From the NCBI GenBank assembly GCA_900541855.1, contig UQLD01000015.1:1-58748 (forward strand): a stretch of DNA of 58,748 nt, read 5' to 3'. Positions 24,197 to 32,301 of this stretch are shown here, piece by piece (within the stretch, counting starts at the first letter, position 1; every line of letters starts with the position of its first letter). A model generated the notes under the pieces. It was given only the letters and a program-made list of their open reading frames with translations, did not search any database and was not told the origin of the DNA. This DNA comes from an uncultured Collinsella sp. (GTDB lineage: Bacteria; Actinomycetota; Coriobacteriia; Coriobacteriales; Coriobacteriaceae). A program made the translations under genes and the position numbers.

Positions 24197-24679
24197 TTAG
24201 CGCAGCAGCTCGGTGAGGTTGCGTTTAAAGCGGGCGCGATCTTCGCTGGTAAATGCCGCCGGTCCGCGAGTGCGTCCGCCGGCGCGGCGCACCTTCTTTT
24301 CCTCGTGGCGAATAAACAACTGCATGTCGATGGTCGCTTTGTCGTAGACGCGCCCGCGCACACCGATGGCGGCGGCATCGCGCCCGAGCACCATGCTCGC
24401 CAAGCCAATGTCCTGCGTCACGACTACGTCGCCCGCCTGCAGGCGTTCGACAATGGCAAAGTCGGCGCTGTCGGCGCCCACGCTCACATCGAGCGTCGTG
24501 ACCCAAAAGCCGCGTCGCGCGTGCTCGGCATCACGCGGGTCGTCGCGGCGAATGTGCCGTTCCAGGTTTTGCGTGCTGTTGCCGGCGATAACAACGGCGA
24601 CGCCCGCCCGCCGCGCGCAATCAATTGACTCGCGCGTGACCGGGCAGGCGTCGGCATCAATAAAGAGCGTTCGCGGCAT
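24197..24679 (-). CDS. YaiI/YqxD family protein (DUF188)
   Basis: Protein of 160 aa, normal family length, with the opening signature FIDADACPV and conserved VVTQDIGLASMVL near residue 90 that resemble the metal-binding Asp set of PIN/NYN nucleases. The cellular role is not established. Its start codon immediately follows the stop codon of the upstream DUF308 gene, so the two are co-translated. Confidence 0.88.
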   Translation of the reverse strand: MPRTLFIDADACPVTRESIDCARRAGVAVVIAGNSTQNLERHIRRDDPRDAEHARRGFWVTTLDVSVGADSADFAIVERLQAGDVVVTQDIGLASMVLGRDAAAIGVRGRVYDKATIDMQLFIRHEEKKVRRAGGRTRGPAAFTSEDRARFKRNLTELLR

Positions 24680-25282
24680 CTAGTGCACCAGTTTGCCAAA
24701 TTGAATAGCGCGAACAATCAGCGTAACGCCAAACACCAGCAGCGCGGCGCCGCTAAAGATAACGAGCATCTTGGCCGACCACAGCGGATAGATAAACACG
24801 AACATGCCGGCGATGATGGAAAGTGCGCCGCTCAGGATGGCGAGGGCACGGTTGGACGAAAGCTCGGACTCCAGAATGGACATGACACCTTCGACAATCC
24901 AGCCAAAGCCGGCCACGATAACCACCATCGTGGTGAGCGTCGCGGTCGAGAAGGCCTGGTTGCGCAGGATTATGACGCCGCCCAAGATAATGAGTAGGTT
25001 GGAGATGATGCTCGTCACGCGCCAGCCGGTGGGCAGCAGTGGCTCGAAAACAGCGGTAAACAGCCTGATCGCGGCCGTGATCACAAAGTAGAAGCCCAAG
25101 ACGGTCGTTAGGAAGACGAGGGACTTGGCGGGCGCAAACAGCAGTGCGATGCCGGCGACGAGCGCCAAGACGCCCGTGATGGCGTAAATCCAGCGCACGG
25201 CCTTGACGGCCTTGCCTGCCATGCTTTTCTCGTCAAATCCAAACTGGCTCGATTTTTGGTCATCGTTCTTGAAGATGCCCAT
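24680..25282 (-). CDS. DUF308 / HdeD-like membrane protein
   Basis: Protein of 200 aa with six hydrophobic helices and the repeated pattern GVLALVAGIALLFAP / SGALSIIAGMFVFIYPLWS that typifies HdeD. HdeD is linked to acid resistance in Escherichia coli; that role is not shown for relatives. First ~20 residues are polar and cytoplasmic. Ribosome site AAAGGAG precedes ATG at 25282. Two-gene operon with YaiI. Confidence 0.85.
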   Translation of the reverse strand: MGIFKNDDQKSSQFGFDEKSMAGKAVKAVRWIYAITGVLALVAGIALLFAPAKSLVFLTTVLGFYFVITAAIRLFTAVFEPLLPTGWRVTSIISNLLIILGGVIILRNQAFSTATLTTMVVIVAGFGWIVEGVMSILESELSSNRALAILSGALSIIAGMFVFIYPLWSAKMLVIFSGAALLVFGVTLIVRAIQFGKLVH

Positions 25283-25517
25283 AATGTCTCCTTTCCGTGC
25301 GGCGTAAGCCTTGATTGTTACAACCAGTATCGCCTAAAGGCGCTGGCGTATGGGTCGGGGAGGGCGAAACGTAACCCAAAGGTCCCGAATTGTTTCCGTT
25401 GTTCCCCACGTCGCGATTTTCTATTCAACAGGTGTAGAACATTGCAGCCCTGTTCGTTATTGCCTACGTTTTAGGTTAGATTTTCCTAAGGACAATTGGC
25501 TTGTATTGGGGGTCCCT

Positions 25518-26189
25518 ATGAACGAAGCAGTTCCCGCAGCGCCGGTAAGCGCTGAGTCGATGGCAAAGCAGGGTTGCGAAAAGCTCGGCTTGGACGCGTT
25601 TGATGCGCTGGTCCGTCGTGCCCGCACGTGCCGTCGCTTTGACGAGTCCATGCGCGTGCCGCGCGAGTTTTTGCTCGAGCTGGCGGAACTTGCGCACCTG
25701 GCTCCCTGTGGTGCCAATGCTCAGCGTCTGCGTTTTCATGTGGTAAGCGGTGCAGAGGACTGCGCGCGTGTATTTGACGAGCTTGCATGGGCCGGTGCGC
25801 TCAAGGATTGGCCGGGTCCCGATGAGGGCGAGCGCCCGACCGGCTACATCGCGATTCTTGCTGAGCGCGCCGTTCCGGGCAAGCCCGCCGCTCCCATTAC
25901 CGAGGTCGACACGGGCATTGCCGCGCAGACGATGATGCTCGCCGCCCGCAGCGCCACGCCCGAGGTGGCAGCCTGCATGTTCAAGGCCTTTACGCCCCAC
26001 GCGATCGATGCCATGGGGCTCGATAACGACAAGTATGAGCTCAAGCTGATCATGGCGTTTGGCGTTCCGGCCGAGACACAGGTGATCGATGCGATCGATT
26101 CCAACCCCGACGGCTCCATCAATTATTGGCGCGACGAGGCGCGGGTGCACCACGTACCCAAGCGTCCGCTTGCCGACGTGCTGCTGTAG
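25518..26189 (+). CDS. Nitroreductase-family protein
   Basis: FMN-dependent oxidoreductase of 223 aa. Seen: RRARTCRRFDESMRVP near residues 32-46 (the RRSxRxF FMN-phosphate motif), APCGANAQRLRFHVVS near 62, and IAAQTMMLAARSATPEVAACMF near 138. The end LADVLL matches the family C-terminus. The start at 25518 follows GGGGGT; the frame is open from 25350, but that part reads as non-coding. Substrate unknown. Confidence 0.85.
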   Translation: MNEAVPAAPVSAESMAKQGCEKLGLDAFDALVRRARTCRRFDESMRVPREFLLELAELAHLAPCGANAQRLRFHVVSGAEDCARVFDELAWAGALKDWPGPDEGERPTGYIAILAERAVPGKPAAPITEVDTGIAAQTMMLAARSATPEVAACMFKAFTPHAIDAMGLDNDKYELKLIMAFGVPAETQVIDAIDSNPDGSINYWRDEARVHHVPKRPLADVLL

Positions 26190-26223
26190 TTGTGCGTCGT
26201 TGCGGTGCAATCCGGCGGCAAAA

Positions 26224-26258
26224 TCACCACAAAGGCTCCTGTCCCCTTTGTGGTGGTA
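26224..26258. repeat. CCACCACAAAG hairpin, copy 1 (reverse loop)
   Basis: CACCACAAAGG and CCTTTGTGGTG arms with loop core CTCCTGTCC. It begins 35 nt after the nitroreductase stop codon and ends 14 nt before the GTG start of the next gene, so it forms that gene's leader. Confidence 0.8.
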
Positions 26259-26272
26259 CGAGGGGAGGGTGT

Positions 26273-26815
26273 GTGGCAGATCTGTATTTGGTGCGGCATG
26301 GGCAGACTGAGCTCAATGTGCAGAGCATTTTGCAGGGCTGGCACGATTCGCCGCTTACGGCGCGCGGGCGCGAGCAGGCGCTGACGGCGCGTACGGCGTT
26401 TGCGGCGCGTGGCGTGGCCTTTGATCATGTGTATTCCTCGCCGTTGGGCCGGGCGCGGCATACGGCCGAGCTTATCGTTGGCGAGGGCCGTTCCATTGAG
26501 CTGGTCGATGACCTGCGTGAGTGGCATTTTGGCTCGCTGGAGTGCACATCAAATCGCGAGATGCCGCCGCAGCCCTGGGGCGATTATCCGGTGGCCTTTG
26601 GCGGCGAGTCGGAAGTGCAGCTTCAGTCGCGCATGGTCGCGGCGCTGTCCCGCATCATGGCCAGGCCGCAGCACGACTGCGTGCTGGCGGTTTCCCACGG
26701 CTCAGCCTGCCAGGAGTTTCTTGAGTATGTGACTGGCGAGGGGGAGCTACCCGACAACGGTGCCGTGCTTCATTTTGGCTATTGCGACGGGGCGTTTTCG
26801 CTCTTGGGTTGGTAA
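26273..26815 (+). CDS. Histidine phosphatase (phosphoglycerate-mutase-like), first of a tandem pair
   Basis: Protein of 180 aa with the phosphohistidine motif LVRHGQTELN near residue 5, SSPLGRARHTAE near 50, LREWHFGSLE near 75 and the second catalytic His in VSHGSA near 140. I place the start at GTG 26273, seven bases after AGGGGAGGG; this makes the enzyme begin with ADLYLVRHGQ as its neighbour does. Independent phosphatase rather than glycolytic mutase is more likely. Next gene begins 17 nt later. Confidence 0.85.
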   Translation: MADLYLVRHGQTELNVQSILQGWHDSPLTARGREQALTARTAFAARGVAFDHVYSSPLGRARHTAELIVGEGRSIELVDDLREWHFGSLECTSNREMPPQPWGDYPVAFGGESEVQLQSRMVAALSRIMARPQHDCVLAVSHGSACQEFLEYVTGEGELPDNGAVLHFGYCDGAFSLLGW

Positions 26816-26832
26816 CGAACGAAAGGACCCCT

Positions 26833-27468
26833 ATGAATAAAGATCTGTATCTGGTCCGTCATGGACAGACGATATTCAACCTTAAGCGTATCATTCAGGG
26901 GTGGAGTGACTCGCCGCTTACGCAGTTGGGTTGCGACCAGGCGGCGCGCGCCGGCATGTTTATACGTGCGCGTGGCATTGAGCCCGATCATGCCTACACC
27001 TCCACGCTTCATCGCACCGAGCAGACTATCGCCAACTTGTGGCCGGGCTTGGCGTACGAGCGCCTGGACGGTCTGCGCGAGTGGTTCTTTGGCGACTTTG
27101 AGGCCGAGCGCGTGATGCTTATGCCCGAGCGCCCGTGGCGCGACTTCTATCGCCAGTTTGGCGGCGAGGGCCAGATGCAGGTGCGCGAGCGCATGGTGGC
27201 GACGTTGACCGAGCTTATGCAGCGTCCGGACCATACGTGCGTGCTCGCGGTAAGCCATGGCTCTGCCATCAAGGAGTTCATGGACCACGTGAAGGGCGCG
27301 GCGGCCGACGAACGCGATCGTGTGCCGGGCAACTGCTCGGTGCTGCATTTCGTGTTTGACGACGAGGCCGGTACGTTTGAGCTGATTGAGATTTTTACGC
27401 AGGAGGATTACGCGCGCGAGCTGGGGCTTGAACCGCTTGTGGCTACTGCAGGTCCGCAGCGCGGATAA
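26833..27468 (+). CDS. Histidine phosphatase (phosphoglycerate-mutase-like), second of a tandem pair
   Basis: Protein of 211 aa clearly paralogous to its upstream neighbour: DLYLVRHGQT, IQGWSDSPLT, LREWFFGDFE, FGGEG, CVLAVSHGSA are aligned throughout. It carries ~30 extra C-terminal residues. Ribosome site GAAAGGA before ATG 26833. The pair likely arose by duplication; substrates are unknown. Confidence 0.88.
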   Translation: MNKDLYLVRHGQTIFNLKRIIQGWSDSPLTQLGCDQAARAGMFIRARGIEPDHAYTSTLHRTEQTIANLWPGLAYERLDGLREWFFGDFEAERVMLMPERPWRDFYRQFGGEGQMQVRERMVATLTELMQRPDHTCVLAVSHGSAIKEFMDHVKGAAADERDRVPGNCSVLHFVFDDEAGTFELIEIFTQEDYARELGLEPLVATAGPQRG

Positions 27469-27515
27469 CGCGAGCGCGGCGGCACGGGTCGCCGGCATAA
27501 CTTCTCGACGCAAAA

Positions 27516-27553
27516 GGGGCGGAGATGCATGTACCTGCTGCATCTCCGCCTCC
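27516..27553. terminator. Bidirectional terminator-like hairpin
   Basis: GGCGGAGATGCA pairs with TGCATCTCCGCC around a 9-nt loop; AAAA on the left gives a T-run for the minus strand and CTGTTTGTT follows on the right. It lies between the converging phosphatase and DUF1015 genes. Confidence 0.75.
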
Positions 27554-27597
27554 TGTTTGTTGAGCTGCCGATTTTTGTGCTGGGCGGTCTGGTCTTG

Positions 27598-28278
27598 CTA
27601 GAACCGCGCGACCTGGTGCGTGAGCAAACCCGTCGGAACTCGCGGCGCGCCGCTGGCGACCTGCGCGGCGGGGAAGAGCACGGCAACGGTAAAGTTGAAC
27701 GGCTCCTTGCCGGTGTACGTTCCGGCGGAACGGGCCTCATCGGCCAGCAGCTGCGACGCCCCGGTCAGCGCGGCAGCGTAGGCGGGGTCGTCGGCCAGTG
27801 CCGGCTCCGGTGCTTGGTCGAGCATAGCGCGGATGGCCCCGACGGCGTCCTCGCGCTTGACCTCCCACGCGCGGTGCGTAATGCCCGCGGGGTCGGTGAC
27901 GGCGTAGAGCGACGCGCCCTCTTTGGCGGCGCCCAGGATGATATCCATGACGGGCGAGGCCTCGTAGGCGAGCGTTACGGGACGGGGCTGTACCTTGAGG
28001 TCGGCGATTGCGCGCGCAGCGGCGGTCGTATCGGCGGCAACCGCGTCGCCGCCCGCCAGCGCACCAACCGGGCAGATCGCCACGACACCCGTCACACGTC
28101 CCGGCTCGCCCGAGCATTCGTACACGTAATACGCCGCACCCGGGTCCTTGAGCATCAGGCCATCGGCAATGGCTCCGCGCAGAGCATCGTTGCCGCTCAG
28201 GATGCTGCCCATTGCGGGCAGCGCCTCGAGCGCGCGGTCCTGAGCCGGGCGGATGCAGGGAAACGGAAGTGCTTTCAT
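27598..28278 (-). CDS. Short DUF1015-family protein
   Basis: Protein of 226 aa. The visible match to DUF1015 is the core YYVYECSG, VTGVVAICPV, PVTLAYE, LYAVTDPAGITHRAWEV; DUF1015 proteins are normally near 400 aa, so both the region before YYVY and the C-terminal third are missing. DUF1015 genes often accompany serA and serC, as here, suggesting a role tied to serine synthesis, but its biochemical function is unknown. No frameshift is visible, so it may be a naturally compact member. Start follows AAGGAC. Confidence 0.65.
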   Translation of the reverse strand: MKALPFPCIRPAQDRALEALPAMGSILSGNDALRGAIADGLMLKDPGAAYYVYECSGEPGRVTGVVAICPVGALAGGDAVAADTTAAARAIADLKVQPRPVTLAYEASPVMDIILGAAKEGASLYAVTDPAGITHRAWEVKREDAVGAIRAMLDQAPEPALADDPAYAAALTGASQLLADEARSAGTYTGKEPFNFTVAVLFPAAQVASGAPRVPTGLLTHQVARF

Positions 28279-28317
28279 GGGCGGTCCTTACGCGCGAGTC
28301 GGTTTATTCGCGGCTTA

Positions 28318-29538
28318 TTATGCCCCAACTTGGCTATCCGCGCCCCAGAGTATGTTGTCGGCGAGCGCGATCAGCACGCTCTGGCAGCGAACGATATCGG
28401 CGTGGGGCACATATTCGTTGGGCTTGTGCGCGAGCGCGAGCGACCCGGGACCGTAGCTCATGCAATTGCGGTTACCTGTCTTGCCGGCAATGACGGCGGT
28501 GTCGGTGTAGCCGGTAAAGAAGCCGACGGTCGTGTCCGCGTCCGTCACGTTATCGGCGGCACGCTTGAGCGCTGCAAGAAGGGGAGAGTTCGGGTCGCGC
28601 TCGATGGCGGGGCGGTCGCCCGTCACGGTGTAGCTGCCATGGCAACCGGGAACGGCGGCTTCGGCGACGGCGATGGCCTGCTCTACCATGCGCGTCGCGG
28701 CTGCCGTATCGGTCGGCGGGGTCAGGCGCATGTCGACCCAGACTTTGGCGCGGTCGGGTACGACGTAGGGGCGATATCCGCCCTCGATTTGGCCAAACGT
28801 GATGGTCGAAGGCCCCAGCTCATCGTGCGCGGGCAGCGCCGCAAACGCGCGACGGAGCGAACACACGACCTCGGCCATGGCGGCGACGGCATCCGCGCCC
28901 TTCCAGGGCTGGCTCGCATGTGCCGTCACGCCAGCCATTTCAATCTCGAACCACGTACGCCCCTTGTGCGCCACCTGGATCTGTCCGTCGGTGGGCTCGG
29001 TGTCCAGCACCCATTCATGCGAGCCGACCCAGCCAGCATCGATCGCGGTCTCTGAGCCGCGCATAAAGTCTTCCTCGTCGACCGAGCAGATGAGCGAAAA
29101 GCCGCGGCGGGGTAGCGCGCCATCCGCCGCCACGCGCTCGAGCGTATGGACCAGTGCGGCAATGGCGCAGGCCAGGCCACCCTTCATGTCGCAGGCGCCA
29201 CGGCCATAGAGTTTGTCGTTACGCACAACCGTCCCGAGCGGCGGAATGTCCGCGTCCCAGCCATCGCCCAGCGTAACGGTATCCATATGGCAGATATAGA
29301 CGAGTCGCGGCTCGTCGCTTTGGCCCGGCACGGTGACCATAAGGTTGCGGCGCCCGGGGAGTACTTCGAGCTCTGCAATCTGCACGGCATCGAGTACCGG
29401 ATGGCTCAGCTGCGCCAACTGTTCCTCAACCAACGCTTTGATATAGCGTTCAATCTCGCCCTCATACGCACCTGGGTCGGAACTGTCGATCCGCACGAGT
29501 CCTTGCGTAAGCCGCCAAGCAAAATCTGTATCAACCAT
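28318..29538 (-). CDS. M20 family amidohydrolase, DapE/ArgE-like
   Basis: Zinc hydrolase of 406 aa. Seen: ICHMDTVTLGDGW near residue 80 (metal His and Asp), GRGACDMKGGLA near 110 (bridging Asp), CSVDEEDFMRGSE near 145 (general-base Glu) and the dimerisation domain with GVTAHASQPWKGADA near 195. Could remove succinyl, acetyl or amino-acid groups; substrate not clear. ATG 29538 follows GAGGTG; the frame extends upstream to 29685 over a hairpin and is not used. Between serA and the DUF1015 gene. Confidence 0.85.
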   Translation of the reverse strand: MVDTDFAWRLTQGLVRIDSSDPGAYEGEIERYIKALVEEQLAQLSHPVLDAVQIAELEVLPGRRNLMVTVPGQSDEPRLVYICHMDTVTLGDGWDADIPPLGTVVRNDKLYGRGACDMKGGLACAIAALVHTLERVAADGALPRRGFSLICSVDEEDFMRGSETAIDAGWVGSHEWVLDTEPTDGQIQVAHKGRTWFEIEMAGVTAHASQPWKGADAVAAMAEVVCSLRRAFAALPAHDELGPSTITFGQIEGGYRPYVVPDRAKVWVDMRLTPPTDTAAATRMVEQAIAVAEAAVPGCHGSYTVTGDRPAIERDPNSPLLAALKRAADNVTDADTTVGFFTGYTDTAVIAGKTGNRNCMSYGPGSLALAHKPNEYVPHADIVRCQSVLIALADNILWGADSQVGA

Positions 29539-29622
29539 AGGCACCTCACAGATAGTTAGGTCAACATACAGATTGTATGCCAAGAAGCGGCTCGGTGCAT
29601 TTAATGGAGTGCTCACAGAAAC

Positions 29623-29703
29623 GGGGGCGCCTCTCATGCGAAAGGCGCCCCCGCGGGCATTCAATGTCAGTGACGGGCAGGCCACATGGGGAACTGCCCG
29701 TCA
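29623..29703 (-). terminator. Two hairpins ending the serC-serA transcript
   Basis: On the minus strand, TGACGGGCAG/CTGCCCGTCA (29671-29703) comes first, 13 nt after the serA stop, followed by the stronger GGGGGCGCCT/AGGCGCCCCC (29623-29652) and CGTTTCTG. The second is the likelier intrinsic terminator. Confidence 0.65.
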
Positions 29704-29715
29704 GATCAGCCGGCG

Positions 29716-30879
29716 CTATTTGATCACGCGCACGCGATACATCGACGGAATCTGCTTGAGCGCCTCGATGGTGCTGCTGTCCAGGTGCTCGTCGGTGTCG
29801 AACATGGTGTAGGCGTTCTCGCCGGCGGACTCGTTGGTCATACGCTGCACGTTGGCGTTGTCCTTGGCCAAGATGGCTGTGATCTGGCCGATCATGTTGG
29901 GCACGTTGGCGTGCAGGCAGGCGATGCGGCTCGCGGCGCGCGCCTTGCCCATGCTGCAGGCGGGGTAGTTGACGCTGTGCGCGATGTTGCCGTTCTCCAG
30001 GTAATCCTTGAGCTCGCTGATGGCCATATCGGCGCAGTTGGCCTCGGCCTCGCCGGTGCCGGCGCCCGAGTGCGTGGTGATAAACGTGTTGGGCATCTTG
30101 ACGGTTTTGGGCGTGGCAAAGTCGCAGCTAAACCAGCTCAGCTTGCCCTCGCGCAGGGCAGCGTCGACGGCGTCCTCGTCAATGATGGTTTCGCGTGCGT
30201 AGTTGATGAGCACGGCGTCGGGTGCCAACAGGTTAATCTGCTCGGTGCTGATCATGCCGATGGTGTCGGCCTTGCTGGGCACGTGTACGGTGAGGTAGTC
30301 GCAGCCGCGGCAGAGATCCTCGAGCGTGCCCACACGCTGCACCTCGCGGCTCAGCACCCACGCGTGCTCAACGGAAATGAACGGGTCGTAGCCGTAAACG
30401 TCCATGCCCAGGTCGACGCAGGCGTTGGCGACCTTGGAGCCCACGTTGCCCAGGCCGATGACGCCGATGCGCTTGCCCTTGAGCTCGCGGCCCACAAAGG
30501 CCTTCTTGGCCTTTTCGGCATCGACCTGAATCTCGGGGTCGTCGGCGTTGTCGCGCACCCAGTTCATCGATTGCACCACGCCGCGGCTCGAGAGCACCAG
30601 CATGCCTAGGACGAGCTCCTTAACGGCGTTGCTGTTAGCGCCGGGGGAGTTAAAGACGACGACGCCCTTCTTGGCGTACTCCTCGACGGGGATGTTGTTG
30701 ACGCCGGCGCCGCAGCGGGCGATAGCGCGGATGCCCTCGGGCAGCTCGTAGCCGTGCAGGTCGGTCGAGCGCATCAGAATGGCGTCGGCCTCTTCGGCGG
30801 TGCTCACAAACTCGTAGCCCTCACCAAACTCGACCTTGCCGTCCTTGGTAATGTCATCGATGGTTTTAATCTTGCGCAT
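29716..30879 (-). CDS. serA: D-3-phosphoglycerate dehydrogenase
   Basis: First step of serine synthesis: 3-phosphoglycerate to 3-phosphohydroxypyruvate with NAD. Protein of 387 aa. Seen: RCGAGVNNIP near residue 60, nucleotide loop GVIGLGNVG near 139-147, catalytic Arg in NYARE near 235 and catalytic His in TTHSGAGT near 280, then a C-terminal ACT domain (SRIACLHANVPNMIGQITAIL onward) that allows serine feedback. Ribosome site AAGGAG. 71 nt downstream of serC on the same strand. Confidence 0.94.
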   Translation of the reverse strand: MRKIKTIDDITKDGKVEFGEGYEFVSTAEEADAILMRSTDLHGYELPEGIRAIARCGAGVNNIPVEEYAKKGVVVFNSPGANSNAVKELVLGMLVLSSRGVVQSMNWVRDNADDPEIQVDAEKAKKAFVGRELKGKRIGVIGLGNVGSKVANACVDLGMDVYGYDPFISVEHAWVLSREVQRVGTLEDLCRGCDYLTVHVPSKADTIGMISTEQINLLAPDAVLINYARETIIDEDAVDAALREGKLSWFSCDFATPKTVKMPNTFITTHSGAGTGEAEANCADMAISELKDYLENGNIAHSVNYPACSMGKARAASRIACLHANVPNMIGQITAILAKDNANVQRMTNESAGENAYTMFDTDEHLDSSTIEALKQIPSMYRVRVIK

Positions 30880-30950
30880 GGAAAACTCCTTAGCAGGTTT
30901 TGATCTATACAGGGTGGTCTGAGATGGCTGATCGGCCCGCGCGTTGCGGG

Positions 30951-32075
30951 CTAGTTAGATCGCGGGCTCAAACTAAGCTGCGCTTCGAAGTCCTTCATGT
31001 ACGAGGCCAGTGCCTGCACATCTTCCATGGTTACGGCGTTGTAGACGCTCGCGCGCATGCCGCCCACCAGGCGATGGCCCTTGACGTTTTGAATCTGGTG
31101 CTCGGCCGCGCCTGCGACAAAGGCCGCATCGAGCTCGGCGTCGCCGGTACGGAAGGTGACGTTGGCGATGGAGCGGCTGTCTGTCTGCGTGGTGCCATGG
31201 AACAGCTCGCTTTGCTCGAGCAGGTTGTAGAGCAGGTTGGCCTTGGCCCAGTTGCGCTCGGCCATGGCGCCAAGTCCGCCGGTTTGCTCCACCCAGCGGA
31301 ATACCTTGCCGCACACGTAGATGCCAAAGGTGTTGGGCGTGTTGAGCATGGAGCCCTTGGCGGCCTGGGTCTTAAGGTCCATGTACTGCGGCGCCCGCGC
31401 AAAGGCGGGGCCGTCGGCGATGAGGTCGTCGCGTACGATAACCACGGTCACGCCCGCGGCGCCGGCGTTTTTCTGCGCGCCGGCGTAGATGAGCCCGTAG
31501 CGCTCAACATCGAGCGGCTGCGACAGAAAGCAGCTCGAGACATCTGCGACCAGCGGTACGTCGCCGCAAGCGGGCAGCTCGTGGTACATGGTGCCAAAGA
31601 TGGTGTTGTTCTGGCAGATGTAAACGTAGTCGAGCCCGTCGCTCGCGGCCTCGGCGGCAATGCGCGCGTTGATGTCGGCCATGTCGGGGATGCGGTCGAA
31701 GTTGGTGTCCTCGGAGCTCGCGAGCAGCACGGCCTCGCCGTACTTGGCGGCTTCTTTGTATGCCTTGTTGGCAAAGTTGCCGGTCACGACGTAGCCGGCG
31801 CGGCCACGGCGCATGAGGTTCATGGGGATGCCCGCAAACTGCAGCGTGGCGCCGCCCTGCAAAAACAGGACGCGGTAGTTGTCGGGGATGCTCAGCAGGC
31901 GGCGCAGAGTTGCCTCAGCGTCATCGATGATCTGCTGGTACATGCTAGATCGATGGCTCATCTCGAGCACGGACATGCCGCAACCGCGGTAGTCCATCAT
32001 CTCGTCGGCGATCTCGGCGAGCACGCTTGTGGGCAGTGCGGCCGGGCCAGCTGAGAAGTTGTGCACACGTGCCAT
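30951..32075 (-). CDS. serC: Phosphoserine aminotransferase
   Basis: Second step of serine synthesis, PLP enzyme of 374 aa. Seen: N-terminal HNFSAGPAALP, GGATLQF near residue 75, VADVSSCF near 175 with the PLP Asp, and the Schiff-base Lys in YAGAQKNAGAAGV near 198. The usual C-terminal Arg region GGMRASVYNA is present. Starts the serine transcript; no serB is in the window. Confidence 0.94.
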   Translation of the reverse strand: MARVHNFSAGPAALPTSVLAEIADEMMDYRGCGMSVLEMSHRSSMYQQIIDDAEATLRRLLSIPDNYRVLFLQGGATLQFAGIPMNLMRRGRAGYVVTGNFANKAYKEAAKYGEAVLLASSEDTNFDRIPDMADINARIAAEAASDGLDYVYICQNNTIFGTMYHELPACGDVPLVADVSSCFLSQPLDVERYGLIYAGAQKNAGAAGVTVVIVRDDLIADGPAFARAPQYMDLKTQAAKGSMLNTPNTFGIYVCGKVFRWVEQTGGLGAMAERNWAKANLLYNLLEQSELFHGTTQTDSRSIANVTFRTGDAELDAAFVAGAAEHQIQNVKGHRLVGGMRASVYNAVTMEDVQALASYMKDFEAQLSLSPRSN

Positions 32076-32301
32076 CTTCTAGTTCCCCCTCGTAGTCGTT
32101 TGAACGTTCGGGATACTTTAGCACAGTGCAGCGCCAGGCGCGACCGCATCACGGTAAAACTCGAGTGCGTCGCTATGATTTACAGGATGGTTACATGGGG
32201 GAGGGGTGCTTTACTCCTCAGGCAAATCCGAATCTGCGAGCGAAGGCATGAGGTTCCTAGGCGCTTGATCTCTTCGTCGCAAATTAGCCACTTCCTGGTC
32301 A

